A DNA stretch of 64,000 nucleotides. Origin: Planococcus sp. ISL-109 (GTDB taxonomy: Bacteria; Bacillota; Bacilli; Bacillales_A; Planococcaceae). The stretch lies in assembly GCF_018613655.1 (NCBI RefSeq), contig NZ_JAGGPW010000015.1, positions 1 through 64,000 on the forward strand. Reading direction: 5' to 3'. The notes beneath the pieces are model-generated. The model was given only the letters and a program-made list of their open reading frames with translations. It had not been told where the DNA came from and did no database searches. Each line of letters begins with the position of its first letter. The stretch's first letter is position 1. This document shows, in pieces, positions 1-9,318 of this stretch. The position numbers were made by a program, and so were the translations under genes.

Positions 1-95
1 CTGATCAGTAAGTTTGTCACGATTGCTCGCGACTGTATTATTGACGTTTTGCTGTTCAGTTTTCAAGGTTCAAGTTGTGTGCCTCTCTTGGCGAC
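1..95 (-). other. 5' leader of an rRNA operon (16S gene lies beyond the left edge)
   Basis: Read on the minus strand this stretch contains CTTGAAAACTGAACA, the kind of boxA-like element found in Bacillales rRNA leaders and spacers, and it follows directly on two strong promoters that point left. No mature 16S sequence is in the window, so the operon itself is inferred. Confidence 0.7.
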
Positions 96-101
96 TTGAC
101 T

Positions 102-130
102 AATATAGCACGCCAGAAAAATCGCGTCAA
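102..130 (-). promoter_or_regulatory. rrn promoter P2
   Basis: On the minus strand a -35 TTGACG (125-130) and a -10 TATATT (102-107) are separated by exactly 17 bp. The start would fall near base 95 and transcription runs off the left edge. Near-consensus hexamers, optimal spacing and the following boxA-like leader fit an rRNA promoter. Confidence 0.8.
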
Positions 131-160
131 GCTTTTCTCGAGAAACTTTTACACCCCTTT

Positions 161-188
161 ATTATAACGTAATATTCTTAATATTCAA
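161..188 (-). promoter_or_regulatory. rrn promoter P1 (upstream tandem copy)
   Basis: On the minus strand TTGAAT (183-188) and a perfect TATAAT (161-166) are 16 bp apart, about 30 bp upstream of P2. Tandem promoters are usual for Bacillales rrn operons. The AT-rich DNA between 190 and 360 may act as UP element; I see no gene in it. Confidence 0.6.
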
Positions 189-367
189 CCATTAAATTAT
201 TACAAATTTGAAAGGAGGTCTTTCCTTTTCATCCAAAGACTTTCCTAAGATGCCAATCCTTATTAACAATGGATGCAAATTGAAATAAAAGAGAGATTAA
301 GTACTCCTCCTCTTCTCTAAAAAATTGCTTTCCTTCTATATAATATAAAGAATTTACAAAACCCACA

Positions 368-397
368 GAAAAAACCGCCAACATATTGTTGGCGGCC
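368..397 (-). terminator. Terminator of pbuG
   Basis: On the minus strand CCGCCAACA and TGTTGGCGG form a stem (about 375-396) followed by a run of six T, just past the pbuG stop codon. Confidence 0.85.
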
Positions 398-402
398 CCC
401 TG

Positions 403-1740
403 CTAAGTTAAGAAAATAAAATATAAAATGAAAATCAAGAACAGCCCGTACATGATCGGGTGAATCTCTTTTCTTCTGCCCGCAACGAGCATGGTGATTG
501 GATAGAAAATGAATCCGATCGCAATCCCGGTTGCGATGCTATAGCCGAGCGGCATCGCAATCATTGTCAGAAATGCCGGAACTGCGATTTCAAACTTGTT
601 CCATTCGATTTGTCCGAGCGCTGAGACCATCAGGACGCCGACGATGATCAATGCCGGTGCCGTCACCGCACTTGTGATGACAGAGAGAAGTGGATAGAAC
701 AGGATTGCCACCAGGAAGAGTATGCCAGTGACCACGGAAGCAAAGCCGGAACGCGCTCCGGCAGCAACTCCAGATGTTGATTCAATGTAGGAAGTCGTTG
801 TCGATGTTCCGAAGATCGCCCCGCCTACTGTTGCAATCGAATCAGAGAGCAATGCTTTTCCTGCTCGCGGCAATTTATTGTCTTTCATTAGGCCAGCTTG
901 GTTCGCAACGGCAACCAATGTGCCCGCAGTGTCAAAGAAATCAACGAACAAGAATGTTAAGACGATGACCAGGAACTGGATCGTCATTAATGAACCTGGG
1001 TCATTGAAGATAGGTTCAAGAGCGACACCGAATGTCGGCGCAAGACTCGGAACACTCAAGTCAATGATGGCAGTCGGCAAGCTGACGACTTGGAAAATCA
1101 TTCCGACGACTGCAGCGATCAAAATACCGAAGAAAATGCCGCCTTTAATTCCCCGGACCATCATGATGACTGTGATGAACAATCCAAAGATCGCGAGCAA
1201 TGCGGAACCGGTCGTCAAATCTCCGAGCCCGACAAGTGTATCGGGATTTCCTACAACAATTCCAGCGTTTTGCAAACCGATAAAAGTAATATACAAGCCG
1301 ATGCCAGCACCCACTGCATATTTCAGTTGCGCAGGAATGGCATTGATGATCGTTTCACGGATACCCGTCAAGGTCAACACGATGAAAATGAGCCCCGAAA
1401 CTAGAACACCTGTCAAAGCCGTTTGCCACGGCACGCCATACGTAAGAATAACGGTATAAGAGAAAAATGCATTGAGCCCCATACCTGGTGCCAAAGCGAT
1501 CGGATACCTGGCGACGATACCCATCATTAAACTGCCGAGCGCTGCAGCAAGTGCAGTTGCCATAAAGACTGCCCCGTAATCCATGCGCAGTGCCGGATCC
1601 AAATCTGGAATCGAATCCATCGTCAGCGTCAGCGGATTGACGACCAAAATATAAGCCATCGCAAGAAAGGTCGTTAAGCCGCCGATAAATTCCTGGCGGT
1701 AATTTGTACCCAGCTCTTCAAATTGAAAATACTTCTTCAT
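403..1740 (-). CDS. pbuG: Purine permease (NCS2 family, guanine/hypoxanthine)
   Basis: Membrane importer for purine bases, about 445 residues, with many hydrophobic segments typical of the AzgA-like branch of the NCS2 family (N-terminal GGLTTFLAMAYILVVNP, internal FVDFFDTAGTL and TSTTTSYIES motifs). The frame is open further upstream, but the ATG at 1740 has a GGAGG about 8 bases before it and gives the usual family start MKKYFQFEELGTNYR. A guanine-class riboswitch and attenuator precede it, and guaA lies upstream, so it probably serves guanine or hypoxanthine salvage. The assignment to PbuG rather than PbuO rests on context with guaA. Confidence 0.88.
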   Translation of the reverse strand: MKKYFQFEELGTNYRQEFIGGLTTFLAMAYILVVNPLTLTMDSIPDLDPALRMDYGAVFMATALAAALGSLMMGIVARYPIALAPGMGLNAFFSYTVILTYGVPWQTALTGVLVSGLIFIVLTLTGIRETIINAIPAQLKYAVGAGIGLYITFIGLQNAGIVVGNPDTLVGLGDLTTGSALLAIFGLFITVIMMVRGIKGGIFFGILIAAVVGMIFQVVSLPTAIIDLSVPSLAPTFGVALEPIFNDPGSLMTIQFLVIVLTFLFVDFFDTAGTLVAVANQAGLMKDNKLPRAGKALLSDSIATVGGAIFGTSTTTSYIESTSGVAAGARSGFASVVTGILFLVAILFYPLLSVITSAVTAPALIIVGVLMVSALGQIEWNKFEIAVPAFLTMIAMPLGYSIATGIAIGFIFYPITMLVAGRRKEIHPIMYGLFLIFILYFIFLT

Positions 1741-1820
1741 ACATGATTCCTCCGTATGCTCTTGTATAAGTCTACATAAAAAACGCATACAGCGATTGCC
1801 GTATGCGTCCGATTATCCCC

Positions 1821-1859
1821 GTCCAAAAACAGAGAGTCCGCCTATTTGTTTGGGCGGAC
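1821..1859 (-). terminator. Riboswitch-controlled attenuator before pbuG
   Basis: Minus-strand stem GTCCGCC (1853-1859) / GGCGGAC (1836-1842), then CTCTCTGTTTTT. It lies directly downstream of the purine aptamer, as expected for ligand-induced termination. Confidence 0.85.
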
Positions 1860-1865
1860 AAAAAA

Positions 1866-1930
1866 TCGTAGTCGGATCATTTACGGTGAACCGGTAGAGA
1901 CTCTCAGGCCATATTCCTGAATTTATACGA
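1866..1930 (-). promoter_or_regulatory. Purine (guanine-class) riboswitch of pbuG
   Basis: On the minus strand the conserved core elements are present in order: ATATGGCC, GTCTCTACCGG, ACCGTAAATG and CCGACTACGA. P1 can pair TCGTA with TACGA. The specificity base in GACTAC is C, which marks guanine/hypoxanthine rather than adenine aptamers (adenine forms carry U there). Confidence 0.92.
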
Positions 1931-2031
1931 CAAGCTTATTTAATTTCATCAATAGAATACCACGTGAGGTATGAAAAAACAAGACTAAACACGAACAATG
2001 TCACTTGATTTTAACAGAAAGTTCGTAAATT

Positions 2032-2060
2032 AAAAAAACGGCTGCTAACTGCAGCCGTTT
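2032..2060 (-). terminator. Terminator of guaA
   Basis: Minus-strand stem AAACGGCTGC / GCAGCCGTTT followed by T residues, immediately after the guaA stop. Confidence 0.85.
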
Positions 2061-2064
2061 GATG

Positions 2065-3627
2065 TTATTCCCACTCGATTGTTGCTGGTGGCTTGCTCGT
2101 AATATCGTACAAGACGCGGTTAATGTGATCGACTTCGTTGACGATGCGAACACTGATTTTTTCAAGTACATCCCATGGGATGCGCGCCCAATCCGATGTC
2201 ATGCCGTCTATTGACGTGACGGCACGGATACCGATTGCGTAATCATACGTACGGGCATCGCCCATGACACCTACGCTGCGAATATCCGGAAGAACGGTGA
2301 AATATTGCCAAACATCTCGGTCGAGACCGGCTTTTTTAATTTCATCGCGCAAAATCCAATCCGACTCGCGGACGATTTCAAGTTTTTCTTCCGTAACAGC
2401 TCCCATGATGCGAATTCCGAGACCTGGGCCTGGGAACGGCTGGCGCCAAACAATTTCATCCGGCATGCCAAGTTCTGAGCCTAGTACCCGCACTTCGTCT
2501 TTAAACAAAGTGTTGAGGGGTTCGATCAATTCAAATTGCATATCGTCAGGTAGTCCGCCCACATTGTGGTGGGATTTGATCGTTTGGGCTGTTGTCGTGC
2601 CACTTTCGATAATGTCGGTATAAAGCGTTCCTTGTGCGAGGAAGTCCATGCCTTCCAGTTTTACAGCTTCATCATCGAAGACATAGATAAACTCATTGCC
2701 GATGATTTTGCGCTTCTGCTCTGGATCACTGACGCCTTCGAGTTTTGCCATAAAGCGTTCTTGGGCATCTATTTTAATGACATTCATATGGAAACCGTCG
2801 GCGAAAGTCTTCATGACGCTTTCGGCTTCCCCTTTGCGCAGCAGGCCGTGGTCGACGAACATGCACGTCAATTGATCGCCGATCGCTCTGTGGATCAGCA
2901 CCGCTACGACCGAAGAATCGACGCCGCCGCTAAGTGCGCAAAGGACTTTTTTGTCGCCCACTTGCTCGCGGATTTTTTCGATTTCCAGTTCGATGAAGTT
3001 TTCCATCGACCATTCGTCTTTCATGCCACATACGTCATATACAAACTGGCGTAGCATTTCGTTGCCATAGACGGAATGGCGGACTTCCGGATGAAATTGG
3101 ACGCCATAGAATTTACGTTCTTCGTTTGCCATCGCCGCAATCGGGCAACCCGGGCTAGTGCCGATAACATCAAATCCCGGAGGTGCTGCAGTGACCAGGT
3201 CACCGTGGCTCATCCAAACGATTTGCTCTTCCGGAACATCTTTGAAAATGGAGCTTTCTTTCGTCAGCGTCAATTCCGCCTTGCCATACTCACGACTGGA
3301 AGATTTTTCCACTTTGCCATCTAAACGCAAAGCCATCAGCTGCATACCGTAGCAAATTCCAAGGATTGGAAGACCCATTTCGAAAATTTCAGGATCGATA
3401 GAGAAAGCGTTCTGGTCATAAACGGAATTCGGGCCGCCTGAGAAGATGATGCCCGTAGCGTTCATTTCCTTGATTTCGTCAGCAGTGATCGTATGTGGGT
3501 GGAGTTCGCTATAGACACCGATTTCCCGGATGCGGCGCGTAATCAATTGATTGTACTGGCTGCCGAAATCCAGGACGACGATTTTCTTCTGTTCTTTCAA
3601 CATTGGACTAACTGGCAAATCCTTCAC
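2065..3627 (-). CDS. guaA: GMP synthase (glutamine-hydrolysing)
   Basis: Converts XMP to GMP with glutamine and ATP. About 520 residues; the N-terminal class I amidotransferase has the nucleophile in LGICYGMQ (Cys92) with His179 and Glu181 in QFHPEV, and the ATP-pyrophosphatase domain has the PP-loop SGGVDS at 233-238. It ends in the family-typical KPPATIEWE. Two starts are possible: a GTG at 3627 close behind AGAAGAGG, and an ATG at 3603 ([14 protein letters not shown]) with a more distant GGTGAAGGA; the difference is eight residues. A guanine riboswitch lies upstream, so GMP synthesis and guanine import share the same ligand control. Confidence 0.97.
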   Translation of the reverse strand: MKDLPVSPMLKEQKKIVVLDFGSQYNQLITRRIREIGVYSELHPHTITADEIKEMNATGIIFSGGPNSVYDQNAFSIDPEIFEMGLPILGICYGMQLMALRLDGKVEKSSSREYGKAELTLTKESSIFKDVPEEQIVWMSHGDLVTAAPPGFDVIGTSPGCPIAAMANEERKFYGVQFHPEVRHSVYGNEMLRQFVYDVCGMKDEWSMENFIELEIEKIREQVGDKKVLCALSGGVDSSVVAVLIHRAIGDQLTCMFVDHGLLRKGEAESVMKTFADGFHMNVIKIDAQERFMAKLEGVSDPEQKRKIIGNEFIYVFDDEAVKLEGMDFLAQGTLYTDIIESGTTTAQTIKSHHNVGGLPDDMQFELIEPLNTLFKDEVRVLGSELGMPDEIVWRQPFPGPGLGIRIMGAVTEEKLEIVRESDWILRDEIKKAGLDRDVWQYFTVLPDIRSVGVMGDARTYDYAIGIRAVTSIDGMTSDWARIPWDVLEKISVRIVNEVDHINRVLYDITSKPPATIEWE

Positions 3628-3658
3628 CTCTTCTATTCGATTCAGACCTCAACATAAC

Positions 3659-3692
3659 AAAAGAACGCGAAAAATCACTCCTCGCGTTCTTG
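3659..3692 (-). terminator. Attenuator between purine riboswitch and guaA
   Basis: Minus-strand stem AAGAACGCG / CGCGTTCTT followed by TTGTT, between the aptamer and the guaA start. The T tract is short, but the position fits a riboswitch expression platform. Confidence 0.7.
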
Positions 3693-3743
3693 TCCTCTAC
3701 TGCACAAAGACGAATGCGCATGCAAATGCACATGCGTCATCCG

Positions 3744-3812
3744 CCTTCATAGTCAAGTCATTTCCGGTAACTTGGTAGAGACATCCGAACCGTATCATCG
3801 GACATATATGAG
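3744..3812 (-). promoter_or_regulatory. Purine (guanine-class) riboswitch of guaA
   Basis: Minus strand, in order: CATATATG, GATACGG, GTCTCTACC, TACCGGAAATGA and TTGACTATGA. The aptamer layout matches the one before pbuG, and the specificity base in GACTAT is C (guanine type). It deviates at one core base (GGAAATG where GTAAATG is usual). Confidence 0.85.
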
Positions 3813-3862
3813 AGCACTGTATTCTATAATTTTCTCAATTGTACAGTCTAGACTTTTCAAAA

Positions 3863-6052
3863 TCAACCGCTTGTCCTATTGATTAAATTTTCCCAACTTT
3901 CCTGCATTTCAGCCCAATCAACCGACTGTGAATCGCCGCCGTAAACGGATTTTTCATAAACAGCAGTCAATTTGGTCATTTCCTCTGTGCCATAGAACGA
4001 ATCGACGTATTCGGCGTAAGAGCGTAGCGTTTGCCCCGGTGCTCGCCGGATGCCGTACAACTCTAACTGCTTCAGGAGCCGCAGATAGGCTTTTTCAAAC
4101 GTTTCCGATCCCCCACCTTTTCGCCGGTAATATGGAATGAGCACTTTCGGCATCCACCTTTTGCGCACTTTGAACACCATCAGCGCGAGCAACAGCAGGC
4201 CGAGCGTGGCGACAATCAGTTTTCCGATATTGTCGGAGACAAATTGGATAAACCGTTCACCGATGGTCGGGCCAACTGCCGCATCCGCAGCATCTTCCGA
4301 CTCGTCAACCGGCGATTCTGGTTCAGGCTCCGGCCGTTCCGGCATTTCATCGGATTCCGGTTCTGAAGTTTCGATTTCAAGATCAAAATCAATGTCCGAG
4401 GCTCCGGTAAAACCGATCGTCGGCTCGAACATCATCCAACCAACACCTGGCATATAGGCTTCTACCCAAGAATGTGCATTGTTGTTGGTTACTTCGTAAA
4501 CATCGTAGCCATCGACAGTATCGATGACTTCACCTTCGTTAAAGCCTTTGACCCAGCGCGCCGGAATATCGAGTGACCTCAGCATGACGACCATCGACGT
4601 GGAAAAGTTATCACAATAGCCGCGCATCGTTTCAAACAAAAACTGATCGACATAATCCTCGTCTTCTGCTGGAACCGGGATATCACTTTGGCTGTATTCA
4701 AAACCACCTGTACCGAAATAGCTTTCGATTGCACGCGCTTGGTCGTAGACGGTCGTCGATCCCGCGGCAATTTCTTCAGCGAGCTCTTCCACCCGCTCCG
4801 GCAGCGCATCCGGCAGTTGCAGATAGCGGTCAAATTCGGCCGGAAGTTCTGCAAGGGCTTCTAGTTCCGTTTCCTGTAGTGCGGCCAAACTATAGGTAGG
4901 CTCATTGTAAAACACTTCATAAACATCCGGCTCGAACGTTTCACCTTCCTGTAAGGTATCAAAACGCTGCTGCACCGGATCATAACGGTATTCCAATGTG
5001 TCTTCCATTAGAAAAGAAGCCGTCCCGTATGGATACAGGACAAATGGGAATGGCTGCTGTATATCCACCAATGCCGAAGTTTGTTCTCCATCTTCCGCAG
5101 GCGGAAAATCGGTCGAGACGACTTCTCCATTGCGATAAAACTGCTCGTCTGCTTTTTCGTCGGATAGCTCCCAGCCTTTCGTCGTGTAAACATCTTTCAC
5201 TTCAACTTTCCAATATTGCCCGTCTTCGATTTCCGTTCTAAAGACCGTCGTATCATCGGAAACGAATGAACCGCCGAGCTGTGTATCATCGACGCCATAA
5301 CCGATGCGCCCGACGCTCCCTTGCCCGCTGCCGCCTTGGCCGGAATATGACGTAATATACGGAACCGGATCAGGCCATATCGGATCAGCTTTCGGCAAAT
5401 AAAAAGCGACCGTGGTTGATGCGATCAATAACAGCAACAAAGGAACCGAATAAACAAGAAGTTTTTCTGTCTTGTCGACCGCACGATGCCGCTCCATCCA
5501 CCTGGCGAGATGCAATAAGCCTGCCAGAAGCAGCCCAATGACCATGATGCGGACAATCGCTGCATCCCCTGAATAGGGGCTGAATGTATCGAGTACCGCG
5601 ACAAAAATGACCGTCAGCAAATAAAACAAGAAAATGCTGAGGCGGAAGCTGACCCAGTAATGGATCAGGTAAATGGCCATCCATAATAATGCAAAAAACA
5701 GAACGGTGCGGAATAGATCAGTCGTCGCTTGCCAGTTTTGGCTCAGCAATGCCGACAAGCTGGTGCTTGCCTGTTGTGCAATAAAGCCCAAGCTTTCCAG
5801 TGTAAAAAACAAATTGCCTGTGTAGACATAAACGATAAACCAAAGAATATACACCAGCTTCAACGGCCCCGTAATCCACCATGGAATTTCGAAAAACGCC
5901 ATGATTAACCCGAGCGCGACAAAAGCCAGAAATAATTGGTGATGCCCAGTCTCAGTCAAATCGATGACAGGGCGCAGCCACTCAGATAGAAGGAAAAACA
6001 CCAAAACGTAAAGTAGCCCCATAAATACTTTGTTTTTTTGGATAGAAGTCAT
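3863..6052 (-). CDS. Membrane-anchored transglutaminase-like protein (YebA type)
   Basis: About 729 residues. Roughly the first 220 residues hold six to seven membrane segments, followed by an extracytoplasmic region with a transglutaminase core: Cys480 in RGYCDNFSTS, His527 in NNAHSWVEAY and Glu543 in MMFEPT (many relatives have Asp there). An acidic Pro/Glu linker (about 555-595), one more membrane segment near 615 and a DUF4129-like cytoplasmic tail follow. Start ATG overlaps the stop of the DUF58 gene (ATGA). It forms an operon with the DUF58 protein and MoxR ATPase. Function in the family is not settled; a protease-like or crosslinking role at the envelope is likely. Confidence 0.85.
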   Translation of the reverse strand: MTSIQKNKVFMGLLYVLVFFLLSEWLRPVIDLTETGHHQLFLAFVALGLIMAFFEIPWWITGPLKLVYILWFIVYVYTGNLFFTLESLGFIAQQASTSLSALLSQNWQATTDLFRTVLFFALLWMAIYLIHYWVSFRLSIFLFYLLTVIFVAVLDTFSPYSGDAAIVRIMVIGLLLAGLLHLARWMERHRAVDKTEKLLVYSVPLLLLLIASTTVAFYLPKADPIWPDPVPYITSYSGQGGSGQGSVGRIGYGVDDTQLGGSFVSDDTTVFRTEIEDGQYWKVEVKDVYTTKGWELSDEKADEQFYRNGEVVSTDFPPAEDGEQTSALVDIQQPFPFVLYPYGTASFLMEDTLEYRYDPVQQRFDTLQEGETFEPDVYEVFYNEPTYSLAALQETELEALAELPAEFDRYLQLPDALPERVEELAEEIAAGSTTVYDQARAIESYFGTGGFEYSQSDIPVPAEDEDYVDQFLFETMRGYCDNFSTSMVVMLRSLDIPARWVKGFNEGEVIDTVDGYDVYEVTNNNAHSWVEAYMPGVGWMMFEPTIGFTGASDIDFDLEIETSEPESDEMPERPEPEPESPVDESEDAADAAVGPTIGERFIQFVSDNIGKLIVATLGLLLLALMVFKVRKRWMPKVLIPYYRRKGGGSETFEKAYLRLLKQLELYGIRRAPGQTLRSYAEYVDSFYGTEEMTKLTAVYEKSVYGGDSQSVDWAEMQESWENLINRTSG

Positions 6053-7263
6053 GAGCGGCTCCCTTCCATAAACGCCGAAGCGAAATTCTCGGGACCGATC
6101 GATTTCACGTGGAAGCCTTTCGACCTTGCATACTGATGAACTTTTTCATCATCCGGGGTGATCGTTTGCCCTTTTTCTGTAACGACCAAACAAAGGCAAT
6201 GGCTTAAGCCCGTGATGTTTCGGCGGATCTCGTCGACCATTTTGCGCGACAGCGATCCTGTCACATAAACAAGGCTCGACACACGGACCTGCTTCAGATC
6301 CTGACCAACGACTGTTTCGATCGGCCGGTCCAGGTCATCCTGAACTTTCGCCAAATGATATAGCGCACGCTGTAATTGCTCATCATTTTGGATCAGCGGG
6401 AAAAAAGCTCGCGGTGTGCCTGCGGATAAATACGCGACACTGGCATGTGCCGAGACGACCGAGGTGAGAATGGAGGCGACGAGCTCGACTTGAATTTCGA
6501 ATACGTCCGATGGAGACCGGTCATCCAACAAGAACAGATCTTGGGATTGACGGTCTTCGAATTCTTTCGTCCGCATTGTCTGAGTGCGCGCAAACGATTT
6601 CCAATGAATCCACGATACCCGGTCGCCTGGCTGGTAATCGCGGATTCCGCTTACCATCGTCGTGTCTTTCACTAAAGTGAAAGGCGCGGCAATTGAGCCT
6701 TGGTTAAAGCTAGAGCCGATCGGGCGATACATCAGTTCGACCGTATTCGGAAAGACGAGGATAGATTGGCGGACCGGCAGCAGCTGCTGTTTTTTCACCC
6801 AGCCGAAAAAGTCAGCCGTTTCGATCGTGACACCTTCTAGCACATGTTCACCTCTTGGCATTTGCTCAATTTCATAAGTCCACGAAAAATCGCGCCGGAA
6901 ACCCGGCAGCAACATCTGCTGGGCCGATTCCGCCAATCGGGCTTTCAGCCTGGGAGATTGGGCTTGTTCGTAAAGAACGGTATAAAGGAGCGGAAACGGC
7001 AAAGTTCGATGGATGGTGACAGTAGCGGAAAACCGATGGCCACTTTTAACGCGGGCAGTATGGACCTTCCGCTCTGCGCGCAAATTCCCGAGTGGATAAA
7101 ACGACAACAGCACTGAATAGGCGATGAACGGCAAAGATACGTAAAATATGAACCAGCTGACAAAGCCGCCTTGGAACATGGCGAATGAAAAAGTTAAAAA
7201 AAACAGGATGAGCACAAAAATCATCCTGCCCGATGAATCCATTATTTGTTTGATTCTCTTCAT
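6049..7263 (-). CDS. DUF58 domain protein (YeaD type)
   Basis: About 404 residues with two N-terminal membrane segments (about 13-55), then a beta-rich stretch and the DUF58 signature around DYQPGDRVSWIHWKSFART (about 205-225), which ends in a vWA-like fold. It overlaps the MoxR gene start-to-stop by 4 bp (ATGA) and the transglutaminase gene likewise, so the three are translationally coupled. In this common trio the DUF58 protein is thought to work with the MoxR AAA+ ATPase; the client is unknown. Confidence 0.85.
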   Translation of the reverse strand: MKRIKQIMDSSGRMIFVLILFFLTFSFAMFQGGFVSWFIFYVSLPFIAYSVLLSFYPLGNLRAERKVHTARVKSGHRFSATVTIHRTLPFPLLYTVLYEQAQSPRLKARLAESAQQMLLPGFRRDFSWTYEIEQMPRGEHVLEGVTIETADFFGWVKKQQLLPVRQSILVFPNTVELMYRPIGSSFNQGSIAAPFTLVKDTTMVSGIRDYQPGDRVSWIHWKSFARTQTMRTKEFEDRQSQDLFLLDDRSPSDVFEIQVELVASILTSVVSAHASVAYLSAGTPRAFFPLIQNDEQLQRALYHLAKVQDDLDRPIETVVGQDLKQVRVSSLVYVTGSLSRKMVDEIRRNITGLSHCLCLVVTEKGQTITPDDEKVHQYARSKGFHVKSIGPENFASAFMEGSRS

Positions 7264-8210
7264 TGATTCACAAGCCTTTGGACAGGTACGTGCGTCTTCG
7301 CAATGATGCGCTCCGTCAATTCTTCAGCTGTGATGCCGTCATAACGGGCTTCTGAACGAAGCATGATCCGGTGGCCGAAAACAAATTTCGCCAAATATTG
7401 GACATCATCCGGCGTGACAAAATCGCGCCCTTTCAACATGGCATAGGCTTGCCCTGCTTTCATCAGCGCGATCGAACCGCGCGGGCTGACCCCCAAATAC
7501 ACATATGGGTCACGGCGCGTCTGGCTGGCCAGATCAACGATATACTTGCGGATCGTATCGTCTACGCGGATGGTCCGCACTTCCTCTTGCAGCTTGAGCA
7601 ATTCTTCCAGCGTCAGAACCGCTTCGAGCTCTTGAATCGGCGGAATGGACTGGGCACGTGTCAACACTTCGATTTCTTCTGCGTGTGTCGGATAGCCCAT
7701 TTTCACTCTCAGCAAAAATCGGTCGAGTTGAGCTTCCGGTAAAGGGTATGTCCCTTCATATTCAATCGGGTTTTGGGTCGCCATAACGAAAAATGGTTTT
7801 GGAATGCGCATGGTTACGCCATCCGTCGTGACTGTGGCTTCCTCCATCGCCTCTAGCAGCGCGGACTGGGTTTTCGGGGATGTCCGGTTGATCTCATCCG
7901 CCAGGACAATATTGCCCATGATCGGGCCCGGGCGGAAATGGAATTGCATGTCTTTCGGGTTGTAAATCGACACCCCGACGACATCGGACGGCAGAAGATC
8001 CGGCGTAAACTGGATGCGCTTAAAATCCGCTCCGACCGATTTTGCCAGCGCCCGCACGAGCATCGTTTTGCCGACACCCGGGACATCTTCAAGCAAAACA
8101 TGGCCGTGGGACAATAAAGCGACCAAGCTAAGTTCAACGATTTCCCGCTTCCCGATGATCACTTTTTCAATATTATCTATAACTTTTCCTAGACGCTCTG
8201 TCGCTTTCAT
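7260..8210 (-). CDS. MoxR-family AAA+ ATPase (YeaC type)
   Basis: About 316 residues, cytoplasmic. Walker A is GVGKTML (LLEDVPGVGKTML), Walker B is NIVLADEINR, and sensor and arginine-finger regions MATQNPIEYEGTYPLPEAQLDRF and SPRGS are visible. The start at ATG 8210 follows GGAGG by about 8 bases; an upstream in-frame ATG at 8225 lacks a site. First gene of the three-gene operon with DUF58 and transglutaminase. MoxR proteins act as chaperone-like ATPases. Confidence 0.92.
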   Translation of the reverse strand: MKATERLGKVIDNIEKVIIGKREIVELSLVALLSHGHVLLEDVPGVGKTMLVRALAKSVGADFKRIQFTPDLLPSDVVGVSIYNPKDMQFHFRPGPIMGNIVLADEINRTSPKTQSALLEAMEEATVTTDGVTMRIPKPFFVMATQNPIEYEGTYPLPEAQLDRFLLRVKMGYPTHAEEIEVLTRAQSIPPIQELEAVLTLEELLKLQEEVRTIRVDDTIRKYIVDLASQTRRDPYVYLGVSPRGSIALMKAGQAYAMLKGRDFVTPDDVQYLAKFVFGHRIMLRSEARYDGITAEELTERIIAKTHVPVQRLVNQ

Positions 8211-8350
8211 ATTAGTTCCTCCCATACAAATCGAAAAGGTTTTGAATTATCACAATCTTACTGTCATCATATCGGATTACTGCGGATAACTCAACTGAGC
8301 CATAAGACAGACCAGGCGAGAAGTACGTTTATACTTCACATTGCACATCA

Positions 8351-8391
8351 AGGGAAACTTCAATCAGTTGGGGTTCATCCTCCACTGATTG
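8351..8391 (+). repeat. Dispersed hairpin repeat, copy A
   Basis: Imperfect inverted repeat (CAATCAGTTGGGG, TTCAT, CCTCCACTGATTG) preceded by AGGGAAACTT. It shares AACTTCAAT, AGTKGGG and CATCC with two other intergenic sites, 16386-16428 and 35508-35549, which are in the opposite orientation. The rest of 8211-8422 shows no gene. Confidence 0.6.
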
Positions 8392-8422
8392 CCAGTCAAC
8401 CCACTGGCCGTATAAGCGGGAT

Positions 8423-8459
8423 AAAAAAGACGGAGAAAAATGAGGATTTTTCTCCGTCT
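8423..8459 (-). terminator. Terminator of pncB-nadE
   Basis: Minus-strand stem AGACGGAGAAAAA / TTTTTCTCCGTCT with a T run, 17 bp past the nadE stop. Confidence 0.9.
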
Positions 8460-8476
8460 CGGCTCTTCATTTAGGT

Positions 8477-9307
8477 TCATGATTTCCAGAAATCATCGAA
8501 AATCGTAATCGGCAAATGGCGTTTGTGTTGTGTTTTCAAGTAATAGCCTTCCAGCTTTTCCCGCGCTTCCTGAGGAATTTCCTTGCCCTCCAAATAATCA
8601 TCGATTTGATCATAGGTCAAACCGAGCGCCACTTCGTCGGGAATGGCCGGTTTGTCATCTTCTAAATCGGCAGTCGGAATTTTGGTATACAAATGCTCAG
8701 GCGAGCCGAGCGCCTTGAGCATTTCACGGCCTTGGCGTTTATTCAAACGGAATAATGGCACCAAATCAGCCGCACCGTCGCCGTGCTTCGTGTAAAAGCC
8801 TGTGATCGCTTCCGCTGCATGGTCTGTACCGAGGACGATCGCATCATGCGCCGCGGCGACCGAGTATTGTACTTTCATGCGTTCGCGTGCTTTTTCGTTG
8901 CCTTTTGCAAAATCCGTCAGCTCGATACCTTGCGCTTCTAACGCACGGTCGCTCGCATCGACCGCTTCTTTAATATTGATCCTATAAACTTTCGTCGGAT
9001 TGATAAAATTCAACGCATCTTGCGCATCATGTTCATCAGCTTGCTCGCTATAAGGCAGACGCACTGCATAGAAACCATATGTCGCTTCGCCGCTTTCCTC
9101 ATTCAATTCATCAATGGCCATCTGTGTCAATTTTCCACCAAGCGTCGAATCCTGGCCTCCGGAAATTCCAAGAACAAAACCTTTTAAGAATGAATGATGC
9201 TTCAAATAGTCTTTTAAGAATTGGACGGTGCGCTTGATTTCCTGTTGCGGATCAATCGTAGGCTGCACTTTCAGTTCATCGATGATTTGCTGCTGTAAAG
9301 TCGACAT
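8477..9307 (-). CDS. nadE: NAD synthetase, ammonia-dependent
   Basis: Amidates deamido-NAD to NAD using ATP and ammonia. About 276 residues, the size of the short bacterial enzyme without glutaminase domain. The PP-loop is SGGQDS at 49-54, with the further family motifs [21 protein letters not shown] and FRLNKRQGR. Start ATG follows AAGGAGG. It lies 11 bp after pncB in one operon, so nicotinate is converted to deamido-NAD precursors and then to NAD. Confidence 0.96.
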   Translation of the reverse strand: MSTLQQQIIDELKVQPTIDPQQEIKRTVQFLKDYLKHHSFLKGFVLGISGGQDSTLGGKLTQMAIDELNEESGEATYGFYAVRLPYSEQADEHDAQDALNFINPTKVYRINIKEAVDASDRALEAQGIELTDFAKGNEKARERMKVQYSVAAAHDAIVLGTDHAAEAITGFYTKHGDGAADLVPLFRLNKRQGREMLKALGSPEHLYTKIPTADLEDDKPAIPDEVALGLTYDQIDDYLEGKEIPQEAREKLEGYYLKTQHKRHLPITIFDDFWKS

Positions 9308-9318
9308 GTGGATCCTCC

